64,000 nt of DNA, taken from Oscheius dolichura. Its lineage: Eukaryota; Nematoda; Chromadorea; Rhabditida; Rhabditidae. The translations under genes and the position numbers were made by a program. Positions 21,121-41,628 of the stretch are shown here, piece by piece; the stretch's first letter is position 1; each line of letters starts with the position of its first letter. Below the pieces are notes generated by a model. That model was not told the DNA's origin and did no database searches. It worked only from the letters and a program-made list of their open reading frames with translations. The stretch is from NCBI GenBank assembly GCA_932521035.1, contig OW051492.1, positions 5,270,001 to 5,334,000 on the forward strand, in the 5' to 3' direction.

Positions 21121-22276
21121 TTAAACGGCAGCAGTAATAGCCTCCTTGTATTTCTTGATTCGAGAGGCAATGGATAGATCAACATACCTGAAAAGATGAT
21201 AATTGTGATTCACTAAGTCTAATGTGGAATAAATTAATGCTCATTGTTGACTATAAGGATAAAGATAAGTTATTAAAGATTTCCGGTGCTCGATTAACTA
21301 CAAACTGCATCATATAAACTCACTTATCACCAATAGTCACGACAAGTCCTCCGAGAATTGATGGTTTTACATTATAAGCAACAGTCAGTTTTTGTCCAGA
21401 TTTGGCCACCTGTAATTATTAACACTAGAACATTGCAATAAAAAAACGTACCTTGTGAAGGGCATCGCTCAATGCATTCTCGTGCTGCTTACTCAAAGGT
21501 TCAGCAGAAGTAATCTGAATAAGAAAAATAATTTCCGCAGCACATCACAAATGGCTTTGAACTTCCAAAGGATTTTATTTAAAAACTGACCTGGACAAAA
21601 AGATCTCCCCTGTGTGCACGCATAATAGATTCAAAAGATGAAACCACAGAGTCCAATTTGCTCAAACGGCCGTTTTCAGCAAGAAGACCTAAGAAATGTA
21701 CCTTTAGTAAAAATAATTCAAGAATTACCAAGGAAATTCTTGGCTTCGGAGGAGAGGCCAACCTTTTCAGCAATAGCCTGGATTGTGGCCTTCTTTTTAA
21801 ACGCTTGCAGAGTAGGATCCTTGACGAAATCCTGAAAAAGCAGAAATCTTCATATATACAAGTATTTTTTCTTCAGTTGAATTTGATTTTTTTTCCATAT
21901 AGTAAAGATAAAAATAAACTGGTTTCTACAATTTGAATTATGTGAATGTTAAAAATTATGGCCAAAAATAATTTTGCGACTTAAAAAGTTAAAAAAAAAT
22001 CAAAAGAAGAAAGCAGCCTTACTCGGAATTTAGCGTTACTCTCATAAACGTCTCTGATGCTCAGGAGATCCTTCTCCACCTGTTCCAGTTTCTTTTGCTT
22101 GTGCGCAGCAGAGTACAAGGCTGCGGCATACTTACCCTCAACTCCATGAACCTGAAAAATAAAACTAATATTTAAAAAGCTGAAATAAAAAAAAATACCT
22201 GAATAGGAGTTCTCACAAGCTGGCCCGAGCGAGCAATGGCGCTCATAGAGAGAGATCTCTTGAGCATGGAGGCCAT
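21121..22276 (-). CDS. atp-3: ATP synthase subunit O (OSCP), mitochondrial
   Basis: OSCP links the F1 head to the peripheral stalk of the mitochondrial ATP synthase. Exons 22276-22199, 22151-22023, 21831-21729, 21688-21591, 21514-21452, 21409-21324 and about 21188-21121 join in frame to about 207 aa. The start [20 protein letters not shown] is a mitochondrial presequence. [16 protein letters not shown] is the conserved OSCP N-terminal helix, and [20 protein letters not shown] is the conserved C-terminal signature. Length matches the family. Introns are longer here (about 40-190 nt) and AT-rich. An AAG acceptor-like site abuts the ATG. Confidence 0.95.
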
Positions 22277-22941
22277 CCTTAATAAGAAAATTAATATAAG
22301 TCAACGTGGTGAATATAAGCATAACAGAAGATGGTCAATGTGAATAGATGGCAACTTTTGCATACTTATTGCATAGAGCATGTTTGTTCTGTATGGTAGC
22401 ATAATGAAACACCTTATTTACAACCAGCAAAACACTCAAAAACAGTAAAATAAATACATTCATTCAGCTGAATCGAGCCGCCCTTCGTAAAATTGGCAGG
22501 AATATCCCGGAGCGATGAAATAAGTCCTGACGCGACGAAGGAGACGGTACACGAAAAAGACACTTCGCGGGGACTTCGCAAAACGAACCTGGCCCAAAAT
22601 TACGGCTTGATTTTTCGTTTGTTGTGTTACTTTTACAGCTGAATTATCGAAGGATATTCATGTTTTCACCGGATTTGCAATAGTATTTTGCATAAGCAAC
22701 GTTTAGCCATATGAAAATATCGAAGGATTTCTTATCTGACCACCCATTGATTCCTTTTTTCGCTTCTGCGAGAACTCTCCGTTCGTAATTCTTTTCTAAC
22801 GCTTTCATATTCATTTGGCAATTATGAAATGCTGGCGAGACGTTGTTGACGTTGCTCCTATGAATACTTACGAAATATTTCACCGTGTTGCGGTATGCCT
22901 TTAAAACTCTGATTTCAGCAGCCAGCTCGACTAGGACAAAA

Positions 22942-23460
22942 GATGCCTTTGGCTATTGATTTGCTTCACCCTGACCCGGAGGTTGAGCGCTCCCGCCACA
23001 AGTTGAAGCGACTTGTACAACATCCTAATTCTTTCTTCATGGACGTCAAATGCCCCGGATGCTACAAAGTAAGCGCATAGTTCTTTTAATTCTTAGATTT
23101 CGATTTGACTATTCAATATTAACGCAAACGTTTTATTTCAACTGTTTGTAGAGCAAGAACACTTTTTGGTCAATTTTTTCAATGAAAAGACAGTTCCAGG
23201 AAAAACTTGGCCTTTTTGGTGTCTTTTTGGAAGGTGTAACTAAGAAGTTCTCGGCTTTTGGGGGGTTTTTCAAATTAAACATTTTTTCCCAAAGGCGACA
23301 TTTTTTACAACATTTATGTATGGTTTTTCAGATTACAACTGTTTTCTCACACGCCACCACAGTCGTTGTCTGCGTTGGTTGCAATATAGTTCTTTGTCAG
23401 CCAACTGGAGGAAAGGCCCGCCTCACTGAAGGATGCTCCTTCCGTAAGAAGCAACATTAA
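22942..23460 (+). CDS. rps-27: 40S ribosomal protein S27 (eS27)
   Basis: Zinc-ribbon protein of the small ribosomal subunit. Two exons (22942-23068, 23332-23460) give 84-85 aa starting [20 protein letters not shown]. The zinc ribbon is formed by CPGCYK before the intron and [20 protein letters not shown] after it. The protein ends CSFRKKQH. The intron is 263 nt, long for this window. Identification is secure. Confidence 0.96.
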
Positions 23461-23512
23461 GTTCGTTGTTATTCATATAAATTGTTTTGTTATATTGAAC
23501 AATTTATCAATT

Positions 23513-23790
23513 TTATGGATTTTCTTCGAGCACTTCCATTGCTCGTCTGTGTTTTTTCTGAGTTGGCCGGCGGGGATATAAGTGTTCCTTCTCAGAATCT
23601 CGTGCTCGCTTCCTCCTTTGTCTGTTAGACTTCGGCGACTTGTAGTGCTGGTGTTCCATAAGTGGAACATCCAAAATTCCTAGATCAGGCTGAGGGTTGA
23701 TATAACGATCGTTTAGCAGGATGAAAGCTCTGAAAGGGGTTTGCGTGAGGTGCAAATGTATACCTGTATGTTTGTAGGGCTATAACTAGT
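23513..23790 (-). CDS. Unknown small basic protein (C-terminal exons)
   Basis: A last exon (about 23723-23513) encodes AFILLNDRYINPQPDLGILD followed by a Lys/Arg-rich tail (KSNRQRRKRARDSEKEH) and stops after LEENP. It follows a CCCTTTCAG acceptor, and a 34-nt intron separates it from a short upstream exon near 23758-23780. The 5' end was not established. The tail looks like a nuclear basic region; no family recognised. It lies convergent with RPS27, about 50 bp from its stop. Confidence 0.35.
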
Positions 23791-24526
23791 ACATTTTTGG
23801 AGGTAAAGAAGATCAGTGTATAAGTAAATAACCTATATTCCACCATAAGGAAAAGCCGTACCTAAAGCTGATACAGTGAGATGCGGATCAGGGGTGCAGG
23901 ATAGATTTCATTTTTATTGGAAGAATATAGAATGGTCAAAACCGTAGCTCATACAGATTTGAGGTAACAGTTTCCCTGTGTGCAAGCCTCGCCGTCATGG
24001 TAAGAGCTCTGCTCAAGACAGCCCTAAATATGGCTACTTCCGTCAATTCCGCACACCCCTGGGGAATCCCCTCTTCTTACCAGCAAGAAGGGAAAGTATC
24101 AGCTATGCTCAATATACCCGTTAAACACTGTGAAAAAATTAGGAAGTGGCCGTAAACCTCGAGGAATGGTTTTGGTGCTGCCATCCGACCCTCGCCAAAA
24201 TTTTAGCCAAATGGGCTTTCCATAAAGGTGTCTCTAAGCAGTACTCGGAGAGAGCTACACGGAGCAGAAACCCGTTTGTCTGTAGCCGTCTCCAATCAAA
24301 AGTTATGAGCCATTCCGGGAACTTAGGTCCTCCCCTAATACAACATATCAAATCGGGAGAATTATCTGCATCTATCGTTCTAACCTCTTCTTGAAGCCCT
24401 CGCTTCTATAACACAACTGTAAAGGCATAGTAGACGACTCCCTACTCTAAAAAATAGCGAAAATTTAGAATTATCCCTACTTTTAAAGCGCTACGGTGTC
24501 TGTGTGTCCGTGCGTTTACATGTCGA

Positions 24527-24600
24527 GATTTCGTGGCGCAGCGGGAAGTCTGCGGACGCGCGTTGTGAGAGGTCGCAGGTTCGATCCCCGTCACGGTCGA
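24527..24600 (+). ncRNA. tRNA-like sequence with Pol III boxes
   Basis: Carries an A-box-like TGGCGCAGCGGG and a B-box GGTTCGATCCC at tRNA spacing, followed by a T-run (CCTTTTT) that would terminate Pol III. T-arm pairing is partial (one mismatch) and the acceptor arms pair poorly, so it is a degenerate tRNA, a tRNA-derived SINE head, or an unusual tRNA. No anticodon can be assigned with confidence. Confidence 0.4.
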
Positions 24601-24634
24601 ACCTTTTTGCTTTTTGTGTTTTACTGAAAAAAAA

Positions 24635-24708
24635 ATGCTATCGACGCTGATGGCATTCGAACCACCAACGCCCCGTCCAATGTGGCGCGCTTTCGCACTA
24701 CACTATTT
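24635..24708 (-). ncRNA. Second tRNA-like sequence, convergent with the first
   Basis: On the minus strand there is an A-box-like TAGTGCGAAAGCG and a B-box-like GGTTCGAATGCC within a six-pair T-arm (TGGTGG with CCATCA), then a run of nine T. Acceptor pairing is poor. It faces the first tRNA-like sequence across a 35-bp spacer holding both T-runs. Confidence 0.3.
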
Positions 24709-24904
24709 GTACATATTTAACGGCTTTTGTAATATCGATATTCGATATTTTCGCCTTTTTCTATCGAGCCTCGATATCGATATATCGTGCTCCTTACCAA
24801 CAAGAAGGGAAAATCCTGCAAGAAATTTGCCAACACGATTGACCAAATATCCAAGTCGTGAAAGATCTGATGACTTTTCTATACGAATGTTATTCAGTGC
24901 AAAC

Positions 24905-26026
24905 CTGCCACAAGTTCCGTCTTCTGACAGGGCGAAGTTCTCCTATTAACTCTTCATAAGTTTTAGTTATAGCGACTCGCATCTTTCTGGCACGGCTGAC
25001 AGTCAAGACGAACGGGAATTGAAACAAACTAAGCTGAATATGGGATACATTGCAACGGGAAGAACTGTACCGTCCAAGCTGCTAGAACCAGCTGCTGTAA
25101 TCGTGTATTTGTATATACGGTCTTCTCCTTGAAAACATCAAAGAATTCGACGATATCCGAAGATATAGCCTGAAGTCTAAATGTCTCGCTACCCTGTTAT
25201 TAACTTTACCAAATAGGCCAGTAAGATCTGAACTGAATACTCTTTGTTTAGGGATAGAAAAAACCTGAGAGAGCTGCTCCCGGGATATGTCGCCTTTCGG
25301 CAGTATCCATCGACCCAAGATGAGTGTAACCAGGAGAAGTTGTTCGAGGATTTGTAGGCGAAGTTCTCCTTCACCCGATTCTAAATTCGTTGCGTAGAAT
25401 TCTTTCAAGATATCTGCTGATAGGCCAGACTTTGGTTCAGCCTCAGATCGAAACTTCTACTCCCCAGCCGAATCGGAAAGCTTCGAGATCTACGCGCCGA
25501 CTCAGAGATTGGCAACTCTTCCGCCGCCCTTCGGGAATTCTTTTCGGTGATAATCGGAAACAAACTGACACGAATAACTCACGAATAGTGCCCGCTGCTC
25601 TCATTTCACACATTTTGCTCTCTAGGATCCAGATCGGCGGAGCCGTGGCCAGGATGTACATGGCGAGACTCGTACAGAACCTCAACAGATTGTTAGAGCA
25701 AGGGATATCTGGCCAGCCCACCATTTCCTCTCGTCTCCGGCGCGCATTATGATGGAGTAGGACCCTTCGAATACAATGAGCAGAGAAATCAGGGCAAATC
25801 CCCAGATTGCTTCATTGTCAGCTATGCTGACCGTTTGGGAAATTGTTATCATCGAGTGGAGGATGAAGAGTCCCCTGGCTATGACGGCTCTGAAGGAGGG
25901 AGACCAGTTAGAAGAAGGAGGGAGAGGGAACCTGGCAATGGAGATGAGGACGGAGCTACCGTCGACACTGACCGGCTGAACTTGGACGGTCCTCATTTTG
26001 GAGGGCCGTCTCGCGTCGAAGGACAT
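24905..26026 (-). CDS. TMEM26-like multipass membrane protein, 3' end unresolved
   Basis: Homologue of transmembrane protein 26, function unknown. From the start at 26026 the protein has a helix FRAVIARGLFILHSMITISQ, a second (AIWGFALISLLIVFEGSYSI), a third after a 42-nt intron (KWFCTSLAMYILATAPPIWI), then the hallmark LEQLLLVTLILGRWILPKGD with ISREQLSQ. Further exons give AISSDIVEFFDVFKEKTVYT and, after a 38-nt intron, LSLFQFPFVLTVSRARKMRV. The remaining C-terminal membrane region expected for the family was not found downstream of 24905, where tRNA-like and repetitive AT-rich DNA lies. The join following MCEMRAAGTI is uncertain. Confidence 0.75.
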
Positions 26027-26426
26027 CGCGGAGAGCGACTGGCCAAGCGGCCCCCGGAGACTCGCTCATCAACAGCTAACTCCTCTCCATCGGACATCGC
26101 GGACGAGAGATCAAGAGGAATAACTTTTATTAGGAGGTACGGGACAATAATAGGATATAAATACTATAACTGTAGAGGGGAACAGGAGAGAGCTGACTAA
26201 CTGACAACCACGTATACACGAGGGGGAGAAGTGTCACAATATTCACCAGGCAAACAGATCTGGGGGATGGCCCCGGGAATAAAATACAATAAATAAGGGC
26301 CAGGAGATCACGTACGAGCAATATTTGTTGAGGGATACCTACTGAGATGACGGGAGGATGGGAGAGGAGGGGGCTGTACCCGTCCGAGAGGACACCGGCC
26401 GAGGAGGATATGACGGGAGAGAGGGA
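26027..26426. other. Short intergenic region between CHD7-like and TMEM26-like genes
   Basis: Contains the 3' UTR of the CHD7-like gene, including an AATAAA-type signal on the minus strand, and the upstream region of the TMEM26-like gene. No gene seen. Confidence 0.4.
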
Positions 26427-35159
<8,733 letters not shown>

Positions 35160-37075
35160 TTCTTCTTTCTTCTCTTCTACCTTCTCGTCTCTCTTATCTC
35201 ATCTGAAAATAAGAAATTACTCAGGAGAAGCGGATAATGGCCGCGGATGAATGAATTAAGGAGGGAGTCAAAGCAGGGCGTAACCAGAGGAGAATGGCAC
35301 CTCAGGGGCGGGCATTTTCTATTTTTATACTAATCTGAGACGGCTACTTCGGATAATTAGAAGACACTGCCCTCAAGGGCAAGGATTAGAAATAGAAAAA
35401 CAAAATAAATCAAAGAATATTAAATAGAGACGGGCGTCGTTCTCTTCAGGAGACACGTCGGAGCATATCAATACAGGGAATCCCCTTTTTGGCTTATTTA
35501 CTAGTGAATAAATTTTCTCGTGTCTTCTTTTGTATTGTGAGAGTGGAAAAACGAACAATAGACGATGGGAAAGTCCTTTTTTCTTATAATAAATTCAAAA
35601 TTCGAACGCGCGGCAAAATGAGCTATGTAAAAAGACTATTCCAGGGGTCGGATGGGTTTTTTTGGAGAGGCCAGTCTTTGGACTATTTAGGAAGATCAAT
35701 AAACAGGAGAAGAAAGTGATAAATTAGGAATTGATGAGGTTATTTGTAAATAAGGTATAGGTCGCTGTTCGAGTAAGAAATAGTACTCGGGGGGGTGGAG
35801 GCGCAGAGAGGAGTGATGCGCTGCGTCCGCGCTGCGGTCTGCACCTCCAGCCCAGGGTCAGTGGTCACTCGTTTAGCCATCGGATTTTGGGGGTCACCCT
35901 CCTTGCCTCCTGGCCCACATCCGCCAGCCTCCACTCCCCGACCTCCTAATATATTCCCCTCGTGGGGACCGGGGTGGCCGACGACGACAGGGGGGTGTTC
36001 ACCTCCTCTCCGAGTATCGATAAAAAGCAGGGCATACGAATTCGCAAATAATAACGGCCCCCAGCTCTGGCTAATTGATTGCCGCTTCAGTTCATAACTC
36101 GAGTCGTCATGTTTAGCAGGGCCCAGCCGGCCACACACACACACACACCCCAGACCACGGCCACCTCCCGATCAATACGTGTGTTCTTTCCGCCCGTCAT
36201 GCTATCTCTCATTCTCAAAAAGCATCTGCCGAGGAGACCACTACCAGACGAAACCGCCGGCACAGGGGGGACGGGCAGGGGGAAGGAGGAGGGGGCAGGG
36301 GGTCGGGCAGAGGGGATCAGAGGAGGATCGGAAAAAAAGGGGAAGAGGAAGAGATGTTTCCCTGGAGCTGATATGATATGAAAGTTGGGGGGACTGCAAC
36401 GAAACAAAGACGGCCTTGTAGGGGAGAGAGAGTGATCAGGAAACAAGGAGTAGGTGGTCAGATTAGACGATGTTACTGTAGTGGAAGGGGGAGTCAAAGG
36501 TCGCCTCGAATTCGTGGACACGTACAGCTGGGGCAACAGGGATCGGTGAGACGGTGAGAAGATAATGGAAGTATGACGAGCGGGGCACGGGGCGGGCGGC
36601 GAGCAAGAGCAGGAGACCTGCAATTGATGTGTGAAAGCAAGCAGCGTGTGATACTCTCCTCTGAAACGGAGACACACAGCTTATCTCGGTACGTCATTCT
36701 TAATCAAGGGGATGGAGAGCCGGCCGGGTTGGGAGGCCAGTACTTTTGTCTAGTTGTTATTTCCCCCCGTCGTCGTCGTATCTTGACTCATCACCGCGTC
36801 AACACACTGCCAGCACTCTGTCTCCCCAATTTGGCAGACCACACACGGTACGGAACAGTCACAATATGCTAGACGAAGAGATTCAACCAAGTGTATCCCA
36901 TTCTGACTGGCCAGGCTAACGAGAGAACGAGGGAATCCCCCAAAATAAAAAATTTCCGCGTTCCGAAAGTAAACGTGCTCCACGGCCACCAGCCCCGTTC
37001 AATTTGCTTTACACCCCCTGCCAGCATGTCTCTTCTGTTCGAAATATGGAAACGGTGTAAAGGCGAGTCTCTCCC
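35160..37075. other. Intergenic region upstream of CHD7-like gene
   Basis: About 1.9 kb with no supported gene. It holds a (CA)n run at about 36131-36147, a G/A-rich tract at 36260-36350 and AT-rich DNA near 35,400-35,760. Several open frames exist but have no matching family, splice pattern or codon bias. Likely 5' regulatory DNA of the CHD7-like gene and of the divergent small gene at 37,076. Confidence 0.45.
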
Positions 37076-37505
37076 ATGAGTACCGTCCACGAGAACTTCG
37101 TCATCCGGCCGGATGAGTCGAGGGCCTTCGATCTCCTTATCTCCCAACAATACGTGAGTTCTGGGTGTATTCAGAAATACCAATACATGGTTTTAGGGGG
37201 ACTTCACAGCCGATAATTGGGCCATCGGCTTCGTCGAGGTGAGCGGCCCGGCCAACTTCAAGAAGCGGTGGCAGTACCAGCTCGGACGGGCCGCCGACTA
37301 CGAAGATAATCCGCTGAGGCGATTCCAGGGACTGACTTTCAAGATTCTCGAAATCAAAATTGCTGTAATACTCCTCTTTTGCCTCTTGAACAGTTACTTC
37401 CAGAACCCCGACTATCTGAACAAGGCGCTGCTGTCGCTGAGGGCGTTCGACATCCATTTTCTGGCCAAAGTCGTGGACCGGGAGGCGTATCCCGCGAGGC
37501 TCTGA
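37076..37505 (+). CDS. Unknown small protein
   Basis: Exon 1 (37076-37153; MSTVHENFVIRPDESRAFDL) and exon 2 (37197-37505) join across a 43-nt intron to about 130 aa. Conserved-looking segments are GDFTADNWAIGFVEVSGPAN, FKKRWQYQLGRAADYEDNPL and RRFQGLTFKILE. A hydrophobic segment (IAVILLFCLLN) follows and then FQNPDYLNKALLSLRAFDIH. The hydrophobic part looks like a 29-nt intron (GTAATA..AACAG), but removing it breaks the frame, so it is read through here. No family recognised. It is convergent with PAM. Confidence 0.5.
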
Positions 37506-37917
37506 TCCTCTCCGGATGAGCGGCTCCCCCTCCTATCATAATCACCGAGCTTTATCCCGATCTCTTCGAAAACAAGACTGTTGTCATAATGAACCGCTCG
37601 GCCATCGCGATGTTTTCCATCCCCAGAACTCTGCTGATGCGGATGAGGCGGACTTAATTCGGAGAGCCGAGTCGATACCAGCCCACGTGATATTATCCTC
37701 AAATTGACGGCGCCGTCCAATTAGGAGAGACACACCAATTGTCACCTTTTTATTCTAAGAAGAGAAATGCAGCAGCACCAGGGGAATGTCCAAATATACA
37801 CACACAAACCAGGAGGGGAGGAGCGGGCGGGGGGCTATGTACAGCCGAGGGGGACTATCACAGATTATGACTGAAACAGGAGAAGAGGGCATAACAATAA
37901 ATATTAACCGGGGACCA
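37506..37917. other. Convergent 3' region
   Basis: Holds the 3' UTRs of the unknown gene and of PAM. No gene seen; an AATAAA-like signal on each strand is possible but not assigned. Confidence 0.35.
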
Positions 37918-40634
37918 TCAGTCGCTGTCGCTCTGATCGCTAATAAACGAGGCGTTCTCCTCCGTTCGAAGAGGCTTGAAACCCTGAAATAAGCTGGTTA
38001 GATGGCAGACAAGGAGGCGCCTCACCTTCCGGTCGAAGCCTCGCTCGTTGCTCTTCGACCTCATTTTCCGTCTGACTACGTATAAAAATAGGAGGACGAG
38101 ACAGGCTATAGCCAGGAAGAAAAACAAAGGCGGACCCTGTTTATGCGTCTGATAGTTGAGATTCAACGTGGGCAGGTACGAGGACAGCCCACCGCCGGAA
38201 GAGTGGCCACTGCTCGGCCCCGCGTCCTCATGGGATATCTGAAAAAGAACAGGCTCCTCTCCGAAAAGTACATCGACTCACATCAAATTTCCATAATTTT
38301 CCCTGTCCATTGGCAATGTCGCCGACGTAGATGGAGTCGCCGCCGGGACTGACCCTCAAGGCGTGGGGCATTCCAAACGGAAGGGAGGTCGACCCGAAGC
38401 TGAACTCCAAGAGACCGGCGCCTATTCTGCCCGCGTAGACCTCGATGCCCTGCTGCGCCTCGTTGACTCCGCCGTAGGACGTCCTCCCCGGGATCATATA
38501 CACGTAGTCGCCGAAGACATCGGCCGAGTAAATGTTCGAGAATCGACTGAAATATGCTCCTATTCATTTCACCAAGAGTGGATACCTGGAGGAGAATGCC
38601 TCGAGGAAGTCTCCCTTGGGTGTCAGCTCCTGGACACGTCCGTTCTCCCTGTCCGTCACGAAGAGTTTTCCCTCCGAGGTGGCGATGTCGTGGGGCAGTT
38701 GGAATTGCCCCTGGCCATTTCCCGGCAATCCGAATTCATTCTAAACAACCCCGATTTCTACGGGGAAAAGAGAGACGAACTGTTCGCTTGCCGTCGAGGG
38801 AGAGTTCCACGACACGGCTGTTACAGTAGCCGTCGGCCACGAAGACGCTGTCGCCCGAGCGGACGATCCCGGCCGGCTTGCAGAAGTGCTTCCTGTCCGA
38901 GTCCGGCATCAGCTTCTCTCCGCTTTCCCACAACAGCTCCAGTTCTAAAGAGTCGTCCGTTTTTATAGAAAAGGACAGAGCTGACCATTTCCGTTGACTT
39001 TCCACTTGGCCACGGTGTGGGAGCCGACGTCCGTCGTGTAGAGGAAACCGTCCTTGTCCATGTGGATACCGTGCGGCACGTAGAATCTGGATCAAAGTAC
39101 AGAAATAAAAGGAAGTCGCCTCACTTGTTTTTGCCCATTTTCTTGACAATTTCCGACTGGTTCCCGTTGAATTTGACGAAGAGGATGGTGTCCTCGTTGA
39201 TGGGTGTCTTATCGAGAAGGATGTTGTACTGGTCGAATGTCTTGGCATCCCAGACTCGGCTGGCCCTGTGGAAGACGATGAGATTTCCGTCGAGGTCGAA
39301 GGACAGCCCCGAGACCTGGCCGAGGGTCACGTCTCCTATTTTGGTCACTCCGGCCGACTCCATAATTCCGAAGGGTTTCTACAAATTCTCTCGTCTCCCC
39401 CCAGTAAATCTCTCTCTGACCGCACTCTGATGGGCGTGATGTTCGAGTTCGGGGTGGCTGGGGAGGAGGCTCAGCCCCTCGGCCGGGTAGCTGGCCACCA
39501 TCTCCGGCTTGTCCTTCTGGGCGCAGATGGCCCCGTACGGGAAGGGGTCCTCCTTCTGGGCGTCCCAGTAGAACATCATGTAGAAGTTACACATCTCATT
39601 GGTGCCCATTGCCCTAAACTGGCTGTGTGTTCAGCTCTGACAGGAGAGCAAACAACGAGGTCAGCACCTACCCCATGGGGGTGACCTCCGTCTTGTCGTG
39701 GGAGTCGAAGCGACACGTCGCCGCCATGAGGTCACCGTTTTTGATGACTGGACTCGTCGGAATTGACTCGAACAGCTAATTTCAGGGTTATAAAGGGGAG
39801 GAGGAGGAGAGGCTACCTGTGGCCACTGAGGATTCCTGACGCCGATCTTGTTCCACTGGCCGGCGCGGTTGTAGAAGGCGCTGACGACCCGGCCCATGGC
39901 GTGGGTGTGGGTCCGGAAGGCGAACGGGTGGAGGTCCGTCTCTCCACTGTAGATACAGCTCATGTTGTTCTGAAGAGGCGATGGCCATAGTAGAGGGGGG
40001 GGGCACTACCTGATGCTGTGTCTTCCCCGGGGGGATCGGCTCTCCGGAAACAAAGAGCAATACGGCGGCCAGGTTGGCCGGCACCTTCTGGCTGACGTGA
40101 ACAGTCACTCCAGAGAAGTCCTTGACGTTTCCCTCGAAAGGGTGGGCATAGTGGACCTGGAGGACGAAGTAGCGGATGGAGTCAGTCTGGTGGCCGATGC
40201 TGAAGCCGACGTCCTTCGGGAGGACAAGGTTCGGAGCTGGAAAGGGACGCTCAAAAAGTAAAAAAAAAGGGTTACCGTTACGGGCCCAGGCGTATAAGAT
40301 GTGGGACCCGCCGTAGCCACAGGTGGCCATGCCCCTCCAGAAGCCCGTGTCCTTGTAGGGCTGACTGCATCCGTACAATATCATATGATGCACTCGGTCG
40401 GCGTTGGCCACCGGCTCGAACCCGACTGAATTGGGGAGGATGAGGGAAGGAGGACGGGGACTGACCAATGTATCCGGGGATGGCGTCGACGGAGACGGCC
40501 ACGTAGTCGTCGACCTGTGCCGGGGAGTAGCCGGTCATCTGGATGGAGTACCTCTTGATGGTCGTGTCCGTCTCTCTCACACTCCGGGAGCTGATACCCA
40601 AGCAGCCGCCGAGAAGGAGGACTGCTATGAGCAT
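37918..40634 (-). CDS. pamn-1: Peptidylglycine alpha-amidating monooxygenase, bifunctional
   Basis: Amidates the C-terminus of neuropeptides in two steps: copper-dependent hydroxylation of the terminal glycine (PHM) and cleavage of the product (PAL). The start at 40634 opens a signal peptide (MLIAVLLLGGCLGISS). PHM shows the CuA histidine pair HHMILYGC, the CuB HTHAMG and a conserved Met near FYMMFYWDA. PAL follows as a beta-propeller with GIHMDKDGFLYTTDVGSHTV, FCKPAGIV, DGYCNSRVVE, LPHDIA and NGRVQEL. A C-terminal transmembrane helix (FFFLAIACLVLLFLYVV) and a short cytosolic tail with GFKPLR and an acidic Ser-rich end (stop at 37918) match the membrane-bound secretory-granule form. Full length. 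Introns are about 40-60 nt. Confidence 0.95.
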
Positions 40635-41628
40635 TTTGCTGGAACTTCTCTATTTCCGAGAGGAAACTGTCCGAGGAAAACAAAAACTAGACGGTGAAAA
40701 CATATTGATAAGGAAAACAGGCGGAGGACATGCGCATTCACCGAACACATCAAAATCGCCAAAAATCGGCCATCTTCTGAGGTGAACTTTACTCGGCCGA
40801 GTTGTTCTTTTCTCAAATGATGCCGGATATTTCTTTGTTTTTGTAAATTTGTTGCAATTTGGGTCAATGAGAGGGAAAGTCCGCCAAGTAGTGCAAGTTC
40901 AGGCTGAGGGAGATACCGTCAAAAGAATAAGAAACCTGTTCATCGTGTGGCAGTCAGTTCGAAAACAAACGAGTCATAATTCTACTGTTAGTCAGGTCTG
41001 TATTGACTTGATTTGACTGAAATTGAAGGGGGTGAATTGGCATGAAAGATATTGCCGCGTGGCATCTTATGGGAATCAATCAAAGGCATTTGAGAAATTG
41101 TCATGTATCAGGCATGACGTATAAGACTGAAAGGAGTCTATTTTACAAACAGAAATGAACTTTGTGAAAGCTGAAGATGGACACCGCCACAACAAACAAG
41201 TATGACGTTATTGGAGTAGGATTCTAAAAACAAACGGGCTAGTAGGAGGATTGAAAACATTGTCCGGATATGGGAGCAGGCAATATGAGCACCCCCGGGG
41301 TTGAACAACTGAAGTGACACTTGGGGGCGAACGTGAGTCTTTAGAAGTCGGTGGCGCGCTGTTTACCCAACCCTCTGCACAATTGCACAAGACAATCATT
41401 TGTATTTTCGCATTTGAACTGTTCATCCTTATTTATATATAGTTTTCCTTTATTTCGATACCTTTGTAAGATGCATAGACTAGAAGATAACCTCAGCCAT
41501 GCAAATAGCCTTTATAAAAATTATACTATGAGTTAGCATGCTTGTATTTGTTTCCATTTACTTTTTTTATATGTATAATGTAATACCGCTTTCAGGAGAC
41601 AGTAGATATTTCCATCAACAGTAATTGA
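40635..41628. other. Intergenic region between PAM and CRIPT
   Basis: About 1 kb, with divergent flanking genes. GC content falls sharply from left to right. No supported coding sequence or RNA gene. Probable promoters of both genes. Confidence 0.45.

Noticed and set aside
22644-22883. Minus-strand frame of 79 codons (MKALEKNYERRVLAEAKKGI)
   Set aside because: Reads protein-like near its end, but no splice arrangement gave a consistent start and no family was recognised. It may be a short gene divergent from RPS27.
24146-24394. Overlapping frames of 70-82 codons on both strands
   Set aside because: No family, no codon bias, and the region is flanked by repetitive DNA.
35795-36677. Several 100-196 codon frames on both strands
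   Set aside because: Low-complexity Pro/Ser/Arg composition over GA- and CA-rich DNA; no splice structure.
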